Assembly: GCF_001043955.1 (NCBI RefSeq)
Contig: NZ_LABZ01000282.1
Span: 1 to 33,518, forward strand
From: Methylobacterium tarhaniae
Lineage (GTDB): Bacteria > Pseudomonadota > Alphaproteobacteria > Rhizobiales > Beijerinckiaceae
Reading direction: 5' to 3'
DNA length: 33,518 bases
Part shown: positions 15,012 to 22,536 of the stretch, piece after piece
Numbering within the stretch: the stretch's first letter is position 1
How the letters are laid out: each line of letters opens with the position of its first letter
Program-made: the position numbers and the translations under genes
The notes under the pieces: model-generated
Databases searched by the model: none
What the model saw: only the letters and a program-made list of their open reading frames with translations
Told to the model about the DNA's origin: nothing

Positions 15012-15931
15012 CCGCTCCCCTCGTCGCCCTCACCGGCTCGACCGGCTTCATCGGCCGGCATCTCCTGGCGGCCCTGACCGCCCGGGGCTACCGGGTGCGG
15101 GTGCTGCTGCGCCGGCCGGTGGAGCTGCCGCCGGGCATCAGCAGCGCGGTGGTGGGCGACCTCGCCCGGCCGCAGAACATGGCGGCGGCTTTGTCCGGGG
15201 CCGACGCCGTGGTCCACTCGGCCGGTCTCGCCCACGCGATGTCGGGGGCGCCGGAGGACGATTACCGGACCTTCAACACGGAGGCGACCCGCGGCCTCGC
15301 CCAGGCGGCGGCCCGTGCGCGGGTGCGCCGCTTCGTCTTCCTGTCCTCGATCCGGGCCCAGAGCGGACCATCCGCCGCCGGAATCCTCACCGAGTCCGAG
15401 ATTCCGGCGCCGACCGATCCCTATGGCCGCTCGAAGCTCGCCGCCGAGGAGGCCCTGGCGGGCATCGACATCGATTACGTGTCCCTGCGGCCGGTGCTGG
15501 TCTACGGGCCCGGCCAGAAGGGCAACATGGCGGCGCTGATGCGGCTCGCCGGCGCCCCCTATCCGCTCCCCCTCGGGGGGCTCACCGGGCGGCGCTCCCT
15601 GGTCTCGGTCGAATCGTTGAGCGATGCCGTCGACGCGGTGCTCAGGGCGCCCGGTCCGCTGCGCCGGCCGTTGATCGTCAGCGAGGCCGAGCCGTTGCGC
15701 GTGCCGGAGATGATCGCGTCCCTGCGTGCCGGCCTCGGCCGGGGGCCGGGCCTAGTGCCGGTGCCGCAAGCCCTTCTCGAGGCGGCCTTGAGGCTCACCG
15801 GGCGCAGCGAATTGCGCGAGCGCCTGGCCGGCTCCCTCGTCGTCCGCGCGGCGGGCCTGGAGGCATTGGGATGGACCGCGCCGATCGAGACGCGACGCGG
15901 TCTCGCGGCCTTGGCCCGGGCCGGCGGCTGA
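15008..15931 (+). CDS. NAD-dependent epimerase/dehydratase (extended SDR, WbpV/WbpK-like)
   Basis: A 307-residue extended short-chain dehydrogenase. The Rossmann loop TGSTGFIG is at residues 9-16, the catalytic region contains FLSSIRAQSG and the YGRSK (YxxxK) pair near residue 139, and PVLVYGPGQKGN is typical of nucleotide-sugar epimerases and 4-keto-reductases. It is translationally coupled (ATGA) to the preceding sugar-phosphate transferase. The pair resembles WbpL with WbpV/WbpK of O-antigen loci, where the reductase makes UDP-FucNAc or a related sugar that the transferase loads on the lipid. Substrate identity is inferred from that pairing only. Convergent with the NYN gene, with 27 nt between the stops. 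Confidence 0.87.
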   Translation: MTAPLVALTGSTGFIGRHLLAALTARGYRVRVLLRRPVELPPGISSAVVGDLARPQNMAAALSGADAVVHSAGLAHAMSGAPEDDYRTFNTEATRGLAQAAARARVRRFVFLSSIRAQSGPSAAGILTESEIPAPTDPYGRSKLAAEEALAGIDIDYVSLRPVLVYGPGQKGNMAALMRLAGAPYPLPLGGLTGRRSLVSVESLSDAVDAVLRAPGPLRRPLIVSEAEPLRVPEMIASLRAGLGRGPGLVPVPQALLEAALRLTGRSELRERLAGSLVVRAAGLEALGWTAPIETRRGLAALARAGG

Positions 15932-15958
15932 GCGCCGACCCGAATCGACGCGGAGGGA

Positions 15959-16633
15959 TCAATCCTCGGCGTCGTCCTCCTCGTCGCTCTGGCGAATGCC
16001 GTAGCGGTTCTCGAGGTTCGCGGCGGCGCGCGGCGCACGCTCTCCGAGGTCGCGGGCGTCGCGCGGCCCGTCGGGGCCGAGGGCGCGGGGCTGGCGCGGC
16101 GGGCGGTCGCCCTGGTCGCGGCCGATGCGCGGGATCAGCTGCACGATGTCGACGAAGTCGTCGGCCTGGCGGCGCAGCTCGTCGGCGACCATCGGCGGCT
16201 GGGTCTGCACCGTCGAGACCACGGTCACCCGGACGCCGCGGCGCTGCATCGCCGCCACCAGGGGCCGGAAGTCGCCGTCGCCGGAGAACAGCACCATGTG
16301 GTCGATATAGGGGCTCAGCTCCATGGCATCGATCGTCAGCTCGATGTCCATGTTGCCCTTGACCTTGCGCCGGCCGGTCGAGTCGGTGAACTCCTTCACC
16401 GGCTTGGTCACGACGCGGTAGCCGTTATAGTCGAGCCAGTCGATCAGGGGGCGGATCGAGGAATATTCCTGGTCCTCGACCAGGGCCGTGTAATAGAAGG
16501 CGCGAACGAGATTCTCGCGCGCACGGAAGTCGGCCAGGAGCTTGCGGTAGTCGATATCGAAGCCGAGGGCCTTCGTAGTGGCGTAGATGTTGGCGCCGTC
16601 GATGAACAGGGCGCTGCGGGGTGGAACGGGCAT
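15959..16633 (-). CDS. LabA-like NYN-domain (DUF88) putative ribonuclease
   Basis: A 224-residue protein with an N-terminal NYN/PIN-like domain (about residues 5-165). Its acidic catalytic set is visible: Asp12 (LFIDGANI), Asp96 (GNMDIELTID), and Asp119 and Asp121 (LFSGDGDF). The C-terminal 55 residues are Arg/Pro/Asp-rich, low complexity and probably disordered, ending in an acidic tail. Proteins of this type are single-strand RNA nucleases or RNA-binding factors in other bacteria and often lie next to rpoZ/rsh in alphaproteobacteria, as here (same strand, downstream of pyrE). ATG 16633 has AAGGAT upstream, and an A8 run (T8 on the coding strand, 16669-16676) lies in the leader. The biochemical role is inferred from the fold. 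Confidence 0.85.
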   Translation of the reverse strand: MPVPPRSALFIDGANIYATTKALGFDIDYRKLLADFRARENLVRAFYYTALVEDQEYSSIRPLIDWLDYNGYRVVTKPVKEFTDSTGRRKVKGNMDIELTIDAMELSPYIDHMVLFSGDGDFRPLVAAMQRRGVRVTVVSTVQTQPPMVADELRRQADDFVDIVQLIPRIGRDQGDRPPRQPRALGPDGPRDARDLGERAPRAAANLENRYGIRQSDEEDDAED

Positions 16634-16851
16634 CCGTTATCCTTGAGACGCGCGGTACGGCCGCACGGAAAAAAAATGACTTGCGAGAAAAGCCGCTACG
16701 AGCAGAGCACTGCCCCCTCGAGTATCAGGGTCGGAGGCAATCAGCGCGGGTGCCGCACACCGGACAGCGGCCGCAATAGCCGCAGCTAAGAACGCGCCGC
16801 CGCGTCTGTCAAGGCACGGCAGCGCGGGAGGGGATAAGCCGGATGGCCGAA

Positions 16852-16866
16852 ATCGCGAGACGCGAT
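16852..16866 (-). terminator. weak hairpin downstream of pyrE
   Basis: ATCGCG (16852-16857) / CGCGAT (16861-16866) with a 3-nt loop, 18 nt after the pyrE stop on the minus strand. Flanking CCGA/TCGG could extend it. Only TT follows, so it is a weak terminator candidate. The rest of the 251-nt pyrE-NYN gap shows nothing else. Confidence 0.3.
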
Positions 16867-16884
16867 CCTCGGCCGATGCCGCCT

Positions 16885-17475
16885 TCAGGCGCCCGGCAGG
16901 GCGCGGCTGCCGGGCTTCACCGCGGGAATCGCGGCCAGTTCGGGCGGCAGCTGGTCGGCGGGGTAGTTCGGGATGTCGAGGGTGACGAGGGCGACGAGGG
17001 GCAGGCCGAGATCGACCTTGCCGCCCGACCGGTCGATCAGGCAGGCCGCGCCCACCACCTCGCCGGGCTCGGAGGTCAGCGCCGCCAGGCATTCGCGCGA
17101 GGACAGGCCGGTGGTGACGATGTCCTCGACCATCACCGCGCGGGCGCCCTTCGGGATCTGGAAGCCGCGGCGCAGGGAGAACGGCTTGCCCGGGTCGCGC
17201 TCGACGAAGATCGCCTTGGCGCCGAGCGCCCGGGCGGTCTCGTAGCCCGGCACGATGCCGCCGATCGCCGGCGAGACGACGTAGTCGACCTGCCCGAAGC
17301 GATCCGCGATCCGCTCGGCCAAGGCCCCGCAGACCCGCGCGGTGCGCACCGGATCGGTGAAGATCGCCATCTTCTGCAGGAACACCGCGCTGTGCAGGCC
17401 CGAGGAGAGCACGAAATGGCCCTCGAGCAGGGCGCCGGCGGAGCGGAATTCGGCGAGGACGTCGTCGGAGGTCAT
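16885..17475 (-). CDS. pyrE: orotate phosphoribosyltransferase PyrE
   Basis: Transfers phosphoribosyl from PRPP to orotate to make OMP in de novo pyrimidine synthesis; cytosolic. The protein has 196 residues. The PRPP-binding signature VMVEDIVTTGLSS is at about residues 114-126. The N-terminal GHFVLSSGLHSAVFLQK motif and the ERDPGKPFSLRRGF segment are typical of the compact alphaproteobacterial form. ATG 17475 has GAAGG 6 nt upstream; the open frame extending into rsh is a shadow. It follows rsh by 71 nt on the same strand, so co-transcription with rsh is likely. The rsh-pyrE adjacency is conserved in many alphaproteobacteria. Confidence 0.96.
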   Translation of the reverse strand: MTSDDVLAEFRSAGALLEGHFVLSSGLHSAVFLQKMAIFTDPVRTARVCGALAERIADRFGQVDYVVSPAIGGIVPGYETARALGAKAIFVERDPGKPFSLRRGFQIPKGARAVMVEDIVTTGLSSRECLAALTSEPGEVVGAACLIDRSGGKVDLGLPLVALVTLDIPNYPADQLPPELAAIPAVKPGSRALPGA

Positions 17476-17546
17476 GGCAGCCTTCAGTGGTCGTTGGAGC
17501 GGCACTGAGCCGGGGCTTGTGGCAGCGAGCCGGCCCCGGTGCAATC

Positions 17547-19781
17547 CTATCCGTTCACCCGATCCACCCGGCTCACCACGCGCTTGGCCCGCAGCTCCGA
17601 CACGATGGCGTTGAGGTGCTTCAGGTCCCACACCGCAAGATCGATGGTGACGTCGGTGAAGTCCTGGGTCCGCCGCTTCATCGAGATGTTGTCGATGTTG
17701 CCGTCGTGGTCGGCGATCACCTGGGCGATCTGGGCGAAGCTGCCCGGCTCGTTGATCGATTGCAGGGCGAGGCGGGCCGGGAAGCGCTGGTTGGAAGCGC
17801 CGTCCACGTCCCAGCGCACGTCGAGCCACAGATCGGGCTCGTTGTCGAAGGCGGCGAGCGCCGGCGACTGGATCGGGTAGATGGTCACGCCCTCGCCTGG
17901 CGTGAGGATGCCGACGATGCGGTCCCCCGGCACCGCGCCGCCATCGGGGGCGAAGCGCACCGGCAAGTCGCGGTCGAGGCCGCGGATCGGGATCCCGCCC
18001 TCCTCCGGCCCGCCCTTGCCGGCGCCGGGCTTGCCGGGCCAGGTCAGGCGCACCGTCTGGTCCTTGTCGAGGGACAGGCGCCCGGCACCGTTGACGTGGG
18101 GCCGCGGCTGGCCCGGCGTGGCGGCCGGGCTCGCCGCGCCGCGGCGCTCGTCCTTGTAGTCGGGATAGACCGCCTTCACGACGTCGCCGGAGAACATCTC
18201 GCCGCGGCCCACCGCCGCGAAGACGTCCTCGGTCGATTGGCGGGCGAGGCGGGGCAGGGCGCCGCGCAGCTTCTCGTCGGAGAAGTTCTTGCCCGCCCGC
18301 TCGAAGGCGCGATCGAGGATCTGGCGGCCCAAGCCCGCATATTGCCGGCGCACCGCCGAGCGGGTGGCCCGCCGGATCGCCGCCCGGGCCTTGCCGGTGA
18401 CGACGAGGGATTCCCAGGCCGCCGGCGGGGTCTGGCCGTCGGCCCGCGCGATCTCGACCTCGTCGCCGTTCTGCAATTCGGTGAGGAGGGGCGCGATGCG
18501 GCCGTTGATCTTGGCGCCGACGGCGGTGTTGCCGACATCGGTATGGACCGCGTAGGCGAAGTCGATCGGCGTCGCGCCGCGGGGCAGGGCGATCAGCCTT
18601 CCCTTCGGGGTGAAGCAGAAGACCTGGTCCTGGAACAGCTCGAGCTTGGTGTGCTCCAGGAACTCCTCCGGGCTGTCGCCCTCGGCCAGGAGCTCGATGG
18701 TCCGGCGCAGCCACTGATAGGCGCCGCTCTCGGTGGCGAGGTGCGGCGCGCCGTCCTTGTAGAGGGCGTGCGCGGCGATGCCGTACTCGCCGATCTCGTC
18801 CATCTCCGTGGTGCGGATCTGGAGCTCGACGCGCTGGCTCTTCGGCCCGATGACGGTCGTGTGGATCGACCGGTAATCGTTCTGCTTCGGGGTCGAGATG
18901 TAGTCCTTGTAGCGCCCCGGCACCATCGGCCAGGTGGTGTGGACGACACCGAGCGCCCGGTAGCAGGTGTCGACCTCGTCGACGATCACCCGGAAGCCGA
19001 AGATGTCGGACAGTTGCTCGAAGGCGACCGACTTGCGCTCCATCTTGCTCCAGATCGAGTAGGGGCGCTTCTGCCGCCCCTTCACGGTGGCGGCGATGCC
19101 GGCATTGGCGAGCTTGGCGACGAGGTCGCGCTCGATGCTCTCGACCAGCCGCTCGGACTTGGCCGAGAGGTCGGCGAGCCGCTTGGCGATCGTGGCGTAG
19201 ACGTCGGGCTTCAGGTTGACGAAGGAGAGGTCTTCCAGCTCCTCGCGCAGCTCCTGCATGCCCATGCGGCTCGCCAGCGGCGCGTAGATGTCGAGGGTCT
19301 CCTGGGCGATGCGGGCGCGCTTCTCCGCCGGCATGTGCTGCAGGGTGCGCATGTTGTGCAGCCGGTCGGCGAGCTTGACCAGCAGCACCCGCACGTCGGC
19401 CGCGATGGCGAGCAGCAGCTTGCGGAAGTTCTCGCCCTGCGCGGCGCGCTTCGAGACCAGGTCGAGGCGCTTGATCTTGGTCAGGCCGTCGACGAGCTTG
19501 CCGATCTCGGGGGTGAACACCCGGTTGATCTCGTCGAGGGTGGCGGCCGTATCCTCGACGGTGTCGTGCAGCACCGCCGCCACGATGGTGGCGTCGTCGA
19601 GCCGCAGGTCGGTGAGGATGGCGGCCACCTCGAGCGGATGGGCGAAGAACGGGTCCCCCGAGGCGCGCTTCTGCGTGCCGTGCGCCCGCATCGCGTAGAT
19701 GTAGGCCCGGTTCAGCAGCGCCTCGTCGGCGCCGGGATTATAGGCCTTGACCCGCTCGACGAGCTCGTACTGGCGCATCAT
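17547..19781 (-). CDS. rsh: bifunctional (p)ppGpp synthetase/hydrolase Rsh (RelA/SpoT)
   Basis: Makes and degrades the stringent-response alarmone; alphaproteobacteria usually have this single long enzyme. The 744-residue protein contains, in order, an HD hydrolase domain with intact His48 (FAHPLEVA), His72-Asp73 (LLHDTVED) and KLADRLHNMRTL; a synthetase domain (about 230-350) with GRQKRPYSIWSKM, SDIFGFRVIV, KQNDYRSIHTTVIG and VELQIRT; a TGS domain (about 390-450, CFTPKGRLIALPRGATPIDFAY); a conserved middle region; and a C-terminal ACT domain (about 665-744). Both catalytic centres look functional. A glycine/proline-rich insert occupies about residues 565-605. The leader carries a 12-bp direct repeat and a strong hairpin, annotated separately. 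A clear terminator behind rpoZ separates the two transcripts. Confidence 0.96.
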   Translation of the reverse strand: MMRQYELVERVKAYNPGADEALLNRAYIYAMRAHGTQKRASGDPFFAHPLEVAAILTDLRLDDATIVAAVLHDTVEDTAATLDEINRVFTPEIGKLVDGLTKIKRLDLVSKRAAQGENFRKLLLAIAADVRVLLVKLADRLHNMRTLQHMPAEKRARIAQETLDIYAPLASRMGMQELREELEDLSFVNLKPDVYATIAKRLADLSAKSERLVESIERDLVAKLANAGIAATVKGRQKRPYSIWSKMERKSVAFEQLSDIFGFRVIVDEVDTCYRALGVVHTTWPMVPGRYKDYISTPKQNDYRSIHTTVIGPKSQRVELQIRTTEMDEIGEYGIAAHALYKDGAPHLATESGAYQWLRRTIELLAEGDSPEEFLEHTKLELFQDQVFCFTPKGRLIALPRGATPIDFAYAVHTDVGNTAVGAKINGRIAPLLTELQNGDEVEIARADGQTPPAAWESLVVTGKARAAIRRATRSAVRRQYAGLGRQILDRAFERAGKNFSDEKLRGALPRLARQSTEDVFAAVGRGEMFSGDVVKAVYPDYKDERRGAASPAATPGQPRPHVNGAGRLSLDKDQTVRLTWPGKPGAGKGGPEEGGIPIRGLDRDLPVRFAPDGGAVPGDRIVGILTPGEGVTIYPIQSPALAAFDNEPDLWLDVRWDVDGASNQRFPARLALQSINEPGSFAQIAQVIADHDGNIDNISMKRRTQDFTDVTIDLAVWDLKHLNAIVSELRAKRVVSRVDRVNG

Positions 19782-19810
19782 CCGCCGTTGGTCTCCTTGG
19801 GCGCGCGAGA

Positions 19811-19829
19811 GCGCCGGCAGGGCCGGCGC
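19811..19829 (-). promoter_or_regulatory. rsh: hairpin in the rsh leader
   Basis: Perfect 8-bp stem GCGCCGGC (19811-19818) / GCCGGCGC (19822-19829) with a 3-nt loop, ending 29 nt upstream of the rsh ATG. It would form in the 5' UTR just before the GGAG ribosome-binding region. Not followed by T residues on the minus strand, so it is not an obvious terminator. Confidence 0.4.
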
Positions 19830-19923
19830 GGAGGCGTCGCGGCGTGCCGGAACGAACCGGGTGCGCTGAACGCCGACGACGCTTGTGGAGGTCCGGGGGG
19901 CACTATCGAGCCGAACGCGCAGC

Positions 19924-19954
19924 CGCGCCAGCCCCTAAACGTCGCGCCAGCCCC
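19924..19954. repeat. 12-bp direct repeat upstream of rsh
   Basis: CGCGCCAGCCCC occurs at 19924-19935 and again at 19943-19954, a 19-bp period close to two helical turns. On the rsh-coding strand it reads GGGGCTGGCGCG twice with a 7-nt AT-richer spacer. It lies 143-173 nt before the rsh start, where a promoter is expected. It could be a tandem binding site, but no factor is suggested by the sequence. Confidence 0.4.
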
Positions 19955-20019
19955 GAACCGGGGGATGGCGAGGGATGAATCCGGGCCACGCCCTCGTGCC
20001 ATGGTCGAACCCGGTCATG

Positions 20020-20045
20020 AAAAAACCCGGCCTTCCGGCCGGGTT
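20020..20045 (-). terminator. rpoZ: intrinsic terminator of rpoZ
   Basis: On the minus strand, AACCCGGCC-GGAA-GGCCGGGTT is a perfect 9-bp stem with a GNRA-type GGAA loop, and the T-tract completes a run of six T residues (A20020-A20025 on the plus strand). It begins 36 nt after the rpoZ stop. This is a textbook Rho-independent terminator and means rsh needs its own promoter in the 238 nt between here and its start. Confidence 0.88.
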
Positions 20046-20081
20046 CGGTTCGCGTCCCGCGCAGGCGCGGCGGCCGGAGGC

Positions 20082-20492
20082 TCAGTCGCCCTCTTCTTCG
20101 GTCTCTGTCGGGGGAGCGAGGTTCTCGAGGCCGCGCAGCAGGTCCTCCTCGCTCATCCGGTCGAACTGCACGTCGCCGTCGTCGCCGGAGGATTGAGGCG
20201 CCACCGCCGCGGCGGCGGGCGAGCTGGAGAGCAGCGGCACGGTCTCGGCCTCCGGCTCGTCGACCTCGACGTATTTCTGCAGCGAGTGGATCAGCTGCTC
20301 CTTGAGGTCGTCCGGCGTGATGGTCTCGTCGGCGATCTCGCGCAGGGCCACGACCGGGTTCTTGTCGCGGTCGCGGTCGATGGTGAGCGGGGCGCCGGAG
20401 GAGAGCAGGCGGGCCCGGTGGCCGGCCAGCAGCACCAGCTCGAAGCGGTTTTCGACCTTGTCGATGCAGTCCTCAACGGTGACGCGAGCCAT
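20082..20492 (-). CDS. rpoZ: RNA polymerase omega subunit RpoZ
   Basis: Small RNA polymerase subunit that chaperones beta-prime and, in proteobacteria, contributes to a ppGpp-binding site. 136 residues: the N-terminal omega core (MARVTVEDCIDKVENRFELV, then LLAGHRA, about residues 1-60) is highly conserved; residues 75-136 are an acidic Ala/Pro/Ser/Glu-rich tail typical of alphaproteobacterial omega. It is followed by its own terminator and then rsh on the same strand, so a target of ppGpp and the ppGpp synthetase sit side by side. Upstream, divergent from the carbonic anhydrase gene, an inverted repeat CATCTCG...CGAGATG (20521-20552) lies in the probable promoter area. Confidence 0.95.
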   Translation of the reverse strand: MARVTVEDCIDKVENRFELVLLAGHRARLLSSGAPLTIDRDRDKNPVVALREIADETITPDDLKEQLIHSLQKYVEVDEPEAETVPLLSSSPAAAAVAPQSSGDDGDVQFDRMSEEDLLRGLENLAPPTETEEEGD

Positions 20493-20725
20493 GCGCGACC
20501 CCTTCCTTGGTCATACGAAACATCTCGGGATTCCGCCTCCCTACACGAGATGCCGTTTTGCAACAAGCTTCTGCGCCGCCGCGACCTTCGCCTCTGCCCG
20601 GACCCCGTATCCATCGAGGCACGTCGTGCCGTATCGTCCACAGCCTGAAGTGGAGCTACCCGCTTTGCACACGCCGCCTGACAGTCGCGGGAGACGACGA
20701 GGCGGGAGCGACAAGGGAGGGTCCG

Positions 20726-21451
20726 ATGACCAACCGTCTGAGCCGGCGCCACCTGCTCGGCTGCGGCTGCACCCTGGGCGCGGCCATCGTCGCCACCGCG
20801 GCGATGCAGCCCGGCCTCGCCCTCGCGGTGGCACCGTCGAGCAAGCGCACCACGATGACGCCCGACCAGGCGCTCGAGGCGCTCAAGGAGGGCAACCGGC
20901 AGTTCAAGACCGACAGCCCGGTGCGCGCCGTCCAGGGCCGCGAGCGCCGCATCGAGATCGCCCTGGGCCAGACGCCGTTCTGCGTGCTGGTGAGTTGCTC
21001 GGATTCCCGCGTCTCGCCCGAGATCCTGTTCGGCCGCGGCCTCGGCGAATTGTTCATCGTGCGCAATGCCGGCAACACCGTCGACACCACGGCCCTCGGT
21101 TCGATCGAATACGCGGTGAGCAAGCTCGGCGTGCCGTTGATCCTGGTGATGGGCCACAGCCGCTGCGGCGCCGTCGAGGCGGCGGTGGACGTGGTGACGA
21201 ACAACACGGTCTATCCGGGCGCCATCGGCCAGATGATCGAGCCGATCGTCCCCGCGGTGCTGGGCGTGCGCGACAAGGGCGGCGACCTCGTCGAGAACGC
21301 CGTGCGGGCGAATGTCGGCCGGGTGGTGCGGCGCCTGCGCACCGCCTCCGACCCGGAGCTTCTCACGCCTTTGGCCGAGAGGAGGCTCCGGATCGTCGGG
21401 GCCGCCTACAGCCTCGATACCGGCGAGGTCGACTTCTTCGACGAAGCCTGA
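20726..21451 (+). CDS. Tat-exported beta-class carbonic anhydrase
   Basis: Zinc enzyme interconverting CO2 and bicarbonate. 241 residues. The N-terminus is a twin-arginine signal (SRRHLLG with Arg7-Arg8, then a hydrophobic stretch to about residue 35). The beta-CA core follows with all four active-site residues: Cys91, Asp93 and Arg95 (SCSDSRV), and His144 and Cys147 (GHSRCGAV). Start ATG 20726 has AAGGGAGG 5 nt upstream; the longer open frame from 20507 is rejected. A Tat signal on a beta-CA predicts a periplasmic enzyme that folds and binds zinc before export. The segment LLGCGC also resembles a lipobox, so a lipoprotein is an alternative. It is monocistronic, closed by the terminator at 21455. 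Confidence 0.93.
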   Translation: MTNRLSRRHLLGCGCTLGAAIVATAAMQPGLALAVAPSSKRTTMTPDQALEALKEGNRQFKTDSPVRAVQGRERRIEIALGQTPFCVLVSCSDSRVSPEILFGRGLGELFIVRNAGNTVDTTALGSIEYAVSKLGVPLILVMGHSRCGAVEAAVDVVTNNTVYPGAIGQMIEPIVPAVLGVRDKGGDLVENAVRANVGRVVRRLRTASDPELLTPLAERRLRIVGAAYSLDTGEVDFFDEA

Positions 21452-21454
21452 CGC

Positions 21455-21481
21455 CGCCGGAGGCCGGCGCCCGATTTTTTT
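21455..21481 (+). terminator. intrinsic terminator of the carbonic anhydrase gene
   Basis: CGCCGG (21455-21460) / CCGGCG (21464-21469), 3-nt loop, followed after CCCGA by seven T residues (21475-21481). It begins 3 nt after the stop codon. Confidence 0.85.
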
Positions 21482-21587
21482 ACGGTCCGGCCACGCTTGA
21501 CTAGCGGCGGCGGCTCTGCGACTGGCGCCGCCCAATCGCTGCGTCCCGCAGCCGCATCGCCATCCCAGGGCAGGAAGCATCCCGCAC

Positions 21588-22523
21588 GTGTCGCGCGCCT
21601 TCATCTTTCCGGGCCAGGGCAGCCAGGCCGTCGGCATGGGCTCCGGCCTTGCCCAGGATCACGCCGCCGCCCGGGCGGTCTTCGCCGAGGTCGACGAGGC
21701 CCTGGGGCAGAACCTCTCCCGCCTGATGTTCGAGGGACCGGCCGAGGAGCTGACGCTCACCGCCAACGCCCAGCCGGCCCTGATGGCGTCGAGCATTGCG
21801 GTGCTGCGGGTGCTCGAGGCCGAGCGCGGCCTCGACCTCGCCCGGGACGTCGCGTACGTCGCCGGCCACTCGCTCGGCGAGTACAGCGCGCTCGCCGCCG
21901 CCGGCAGCCTGTCCCTCGCCGATGCGGCGCGCCTCCTGCGCCTGCGCGGCGACGCGATGCAAAAGGCGGTGCCGGTCGGCTCCGGCGCCATGGCGGCGCT
22001 TCTCGGCCTCAACGTCGAGGCGGCGACGGCCGTCGCCGCGGAGGCCCGTGAGGGCGATGTCTGCGACGTCGCCAACGACAACGGCGCCGGCCAGGTGGTG
22101 GTGTCGGGCCACCGCGCCGCCGTCGAGCGGGCGGTCGCCCTGGCCCAGGGCCGCGGCGCCAAGCGGGCCGTGATGCTGAACGTCTCCGCTCCCTTCCATT
22201 GCAGCCTGATGGCGCCCGCCGCCGAGGCGATGCGCGAAGCGCTGTCCGCCGTGGACCTGCGCCCCGCCGCCGTCCCGGTGATGGCCAACGTGCTCGCCGC
22301 CCCGCTGCGCGAGCCGGCGGCGATCCGCGACGCCCTGGTCGAGCAGGTCACCGGCACCGTGCGCTGGCGCGAATGCGTCGCCGCCATGGCCGCCGCCGGA
22401 GTCGATACCTTCTACGAGATCGGGACCGGCAAGGTGCTGTCGGGCCTCGTCAAGCGCATCGCGGCGGGGACGAGCGCCACGCCGGTCGGCACCTCGGCCG
22501 AGGTCGCGGCCTTCACGCTCTGA
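21588..22523 (+). CDS. fabD: malonyl-CoA:ACP transacylase FabD
   Basis: Loads malonyl groups from CoA onto acyl carrier protein for fatty acid elongation. 311 residues. The opening FIFPGQGSQAVGMG holds the oxyanion-hole Gln; the nucleophile Ser95 is in VAGHSLGEYSAL, and the catalytic histidine is in APFHCSLM. The C-terminal EIGTGKVLSGLVKRI is diagnostic. GTG 21588 is the start, with AGGAAG about 10 nt upstream. First gene of the fabD-fabG-acpP-fabF cluster; 13 nt separate its stop from the fabG ATG, so they are co-transcribed. Confidence 0.96.
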   Translation: MSRAFIFPGQGSQAVGMGSGLAQDHAAARAVFAEVDEALGQNLSRLMFEGPAEELTLTANAQPALMASSIAVLRVLEAERGLDLARDVAYVAGHSLGEYSALAAAGSLSLADAARLLRLRGDAMQKAVPVGSGAMAALLGLNVEAATAVAAEAREGDVCDVANDNGAGQVVVSGHRAAVERAVALAQGRGAKRAVMLNVSAPFHCSLMAPAAEAMREALSAVDLRPAAVPVMANVLAAPLREPAAIRDALVEQVTGTVRWRECVAAMAAAGVDTFYEIGTGKVLSGLVKRIAAGTSATPVGTSAEVAAFTL

Positions 22524-22536
22524 GAAAGTGACCAGC

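Noticed and set aside
16669..16676. Run of eight A residues (T8 on the minus strand) as a possible terminator of pyrE
   Set aside because: No hairpin precedes it on the minus strand, and it lies about 210 nt from the pyrE stop, inside the probable NYN leader.
17487..20648. A 1053-codon open frame on the plus strand opposite rsh and rpoZ
   Set aside because: It is antisense to two highly conserved genes, its translation is rich in Asp/Gly/Arg/His with no domain, and long antisense frames are expected from the strong G/C third-position bias.
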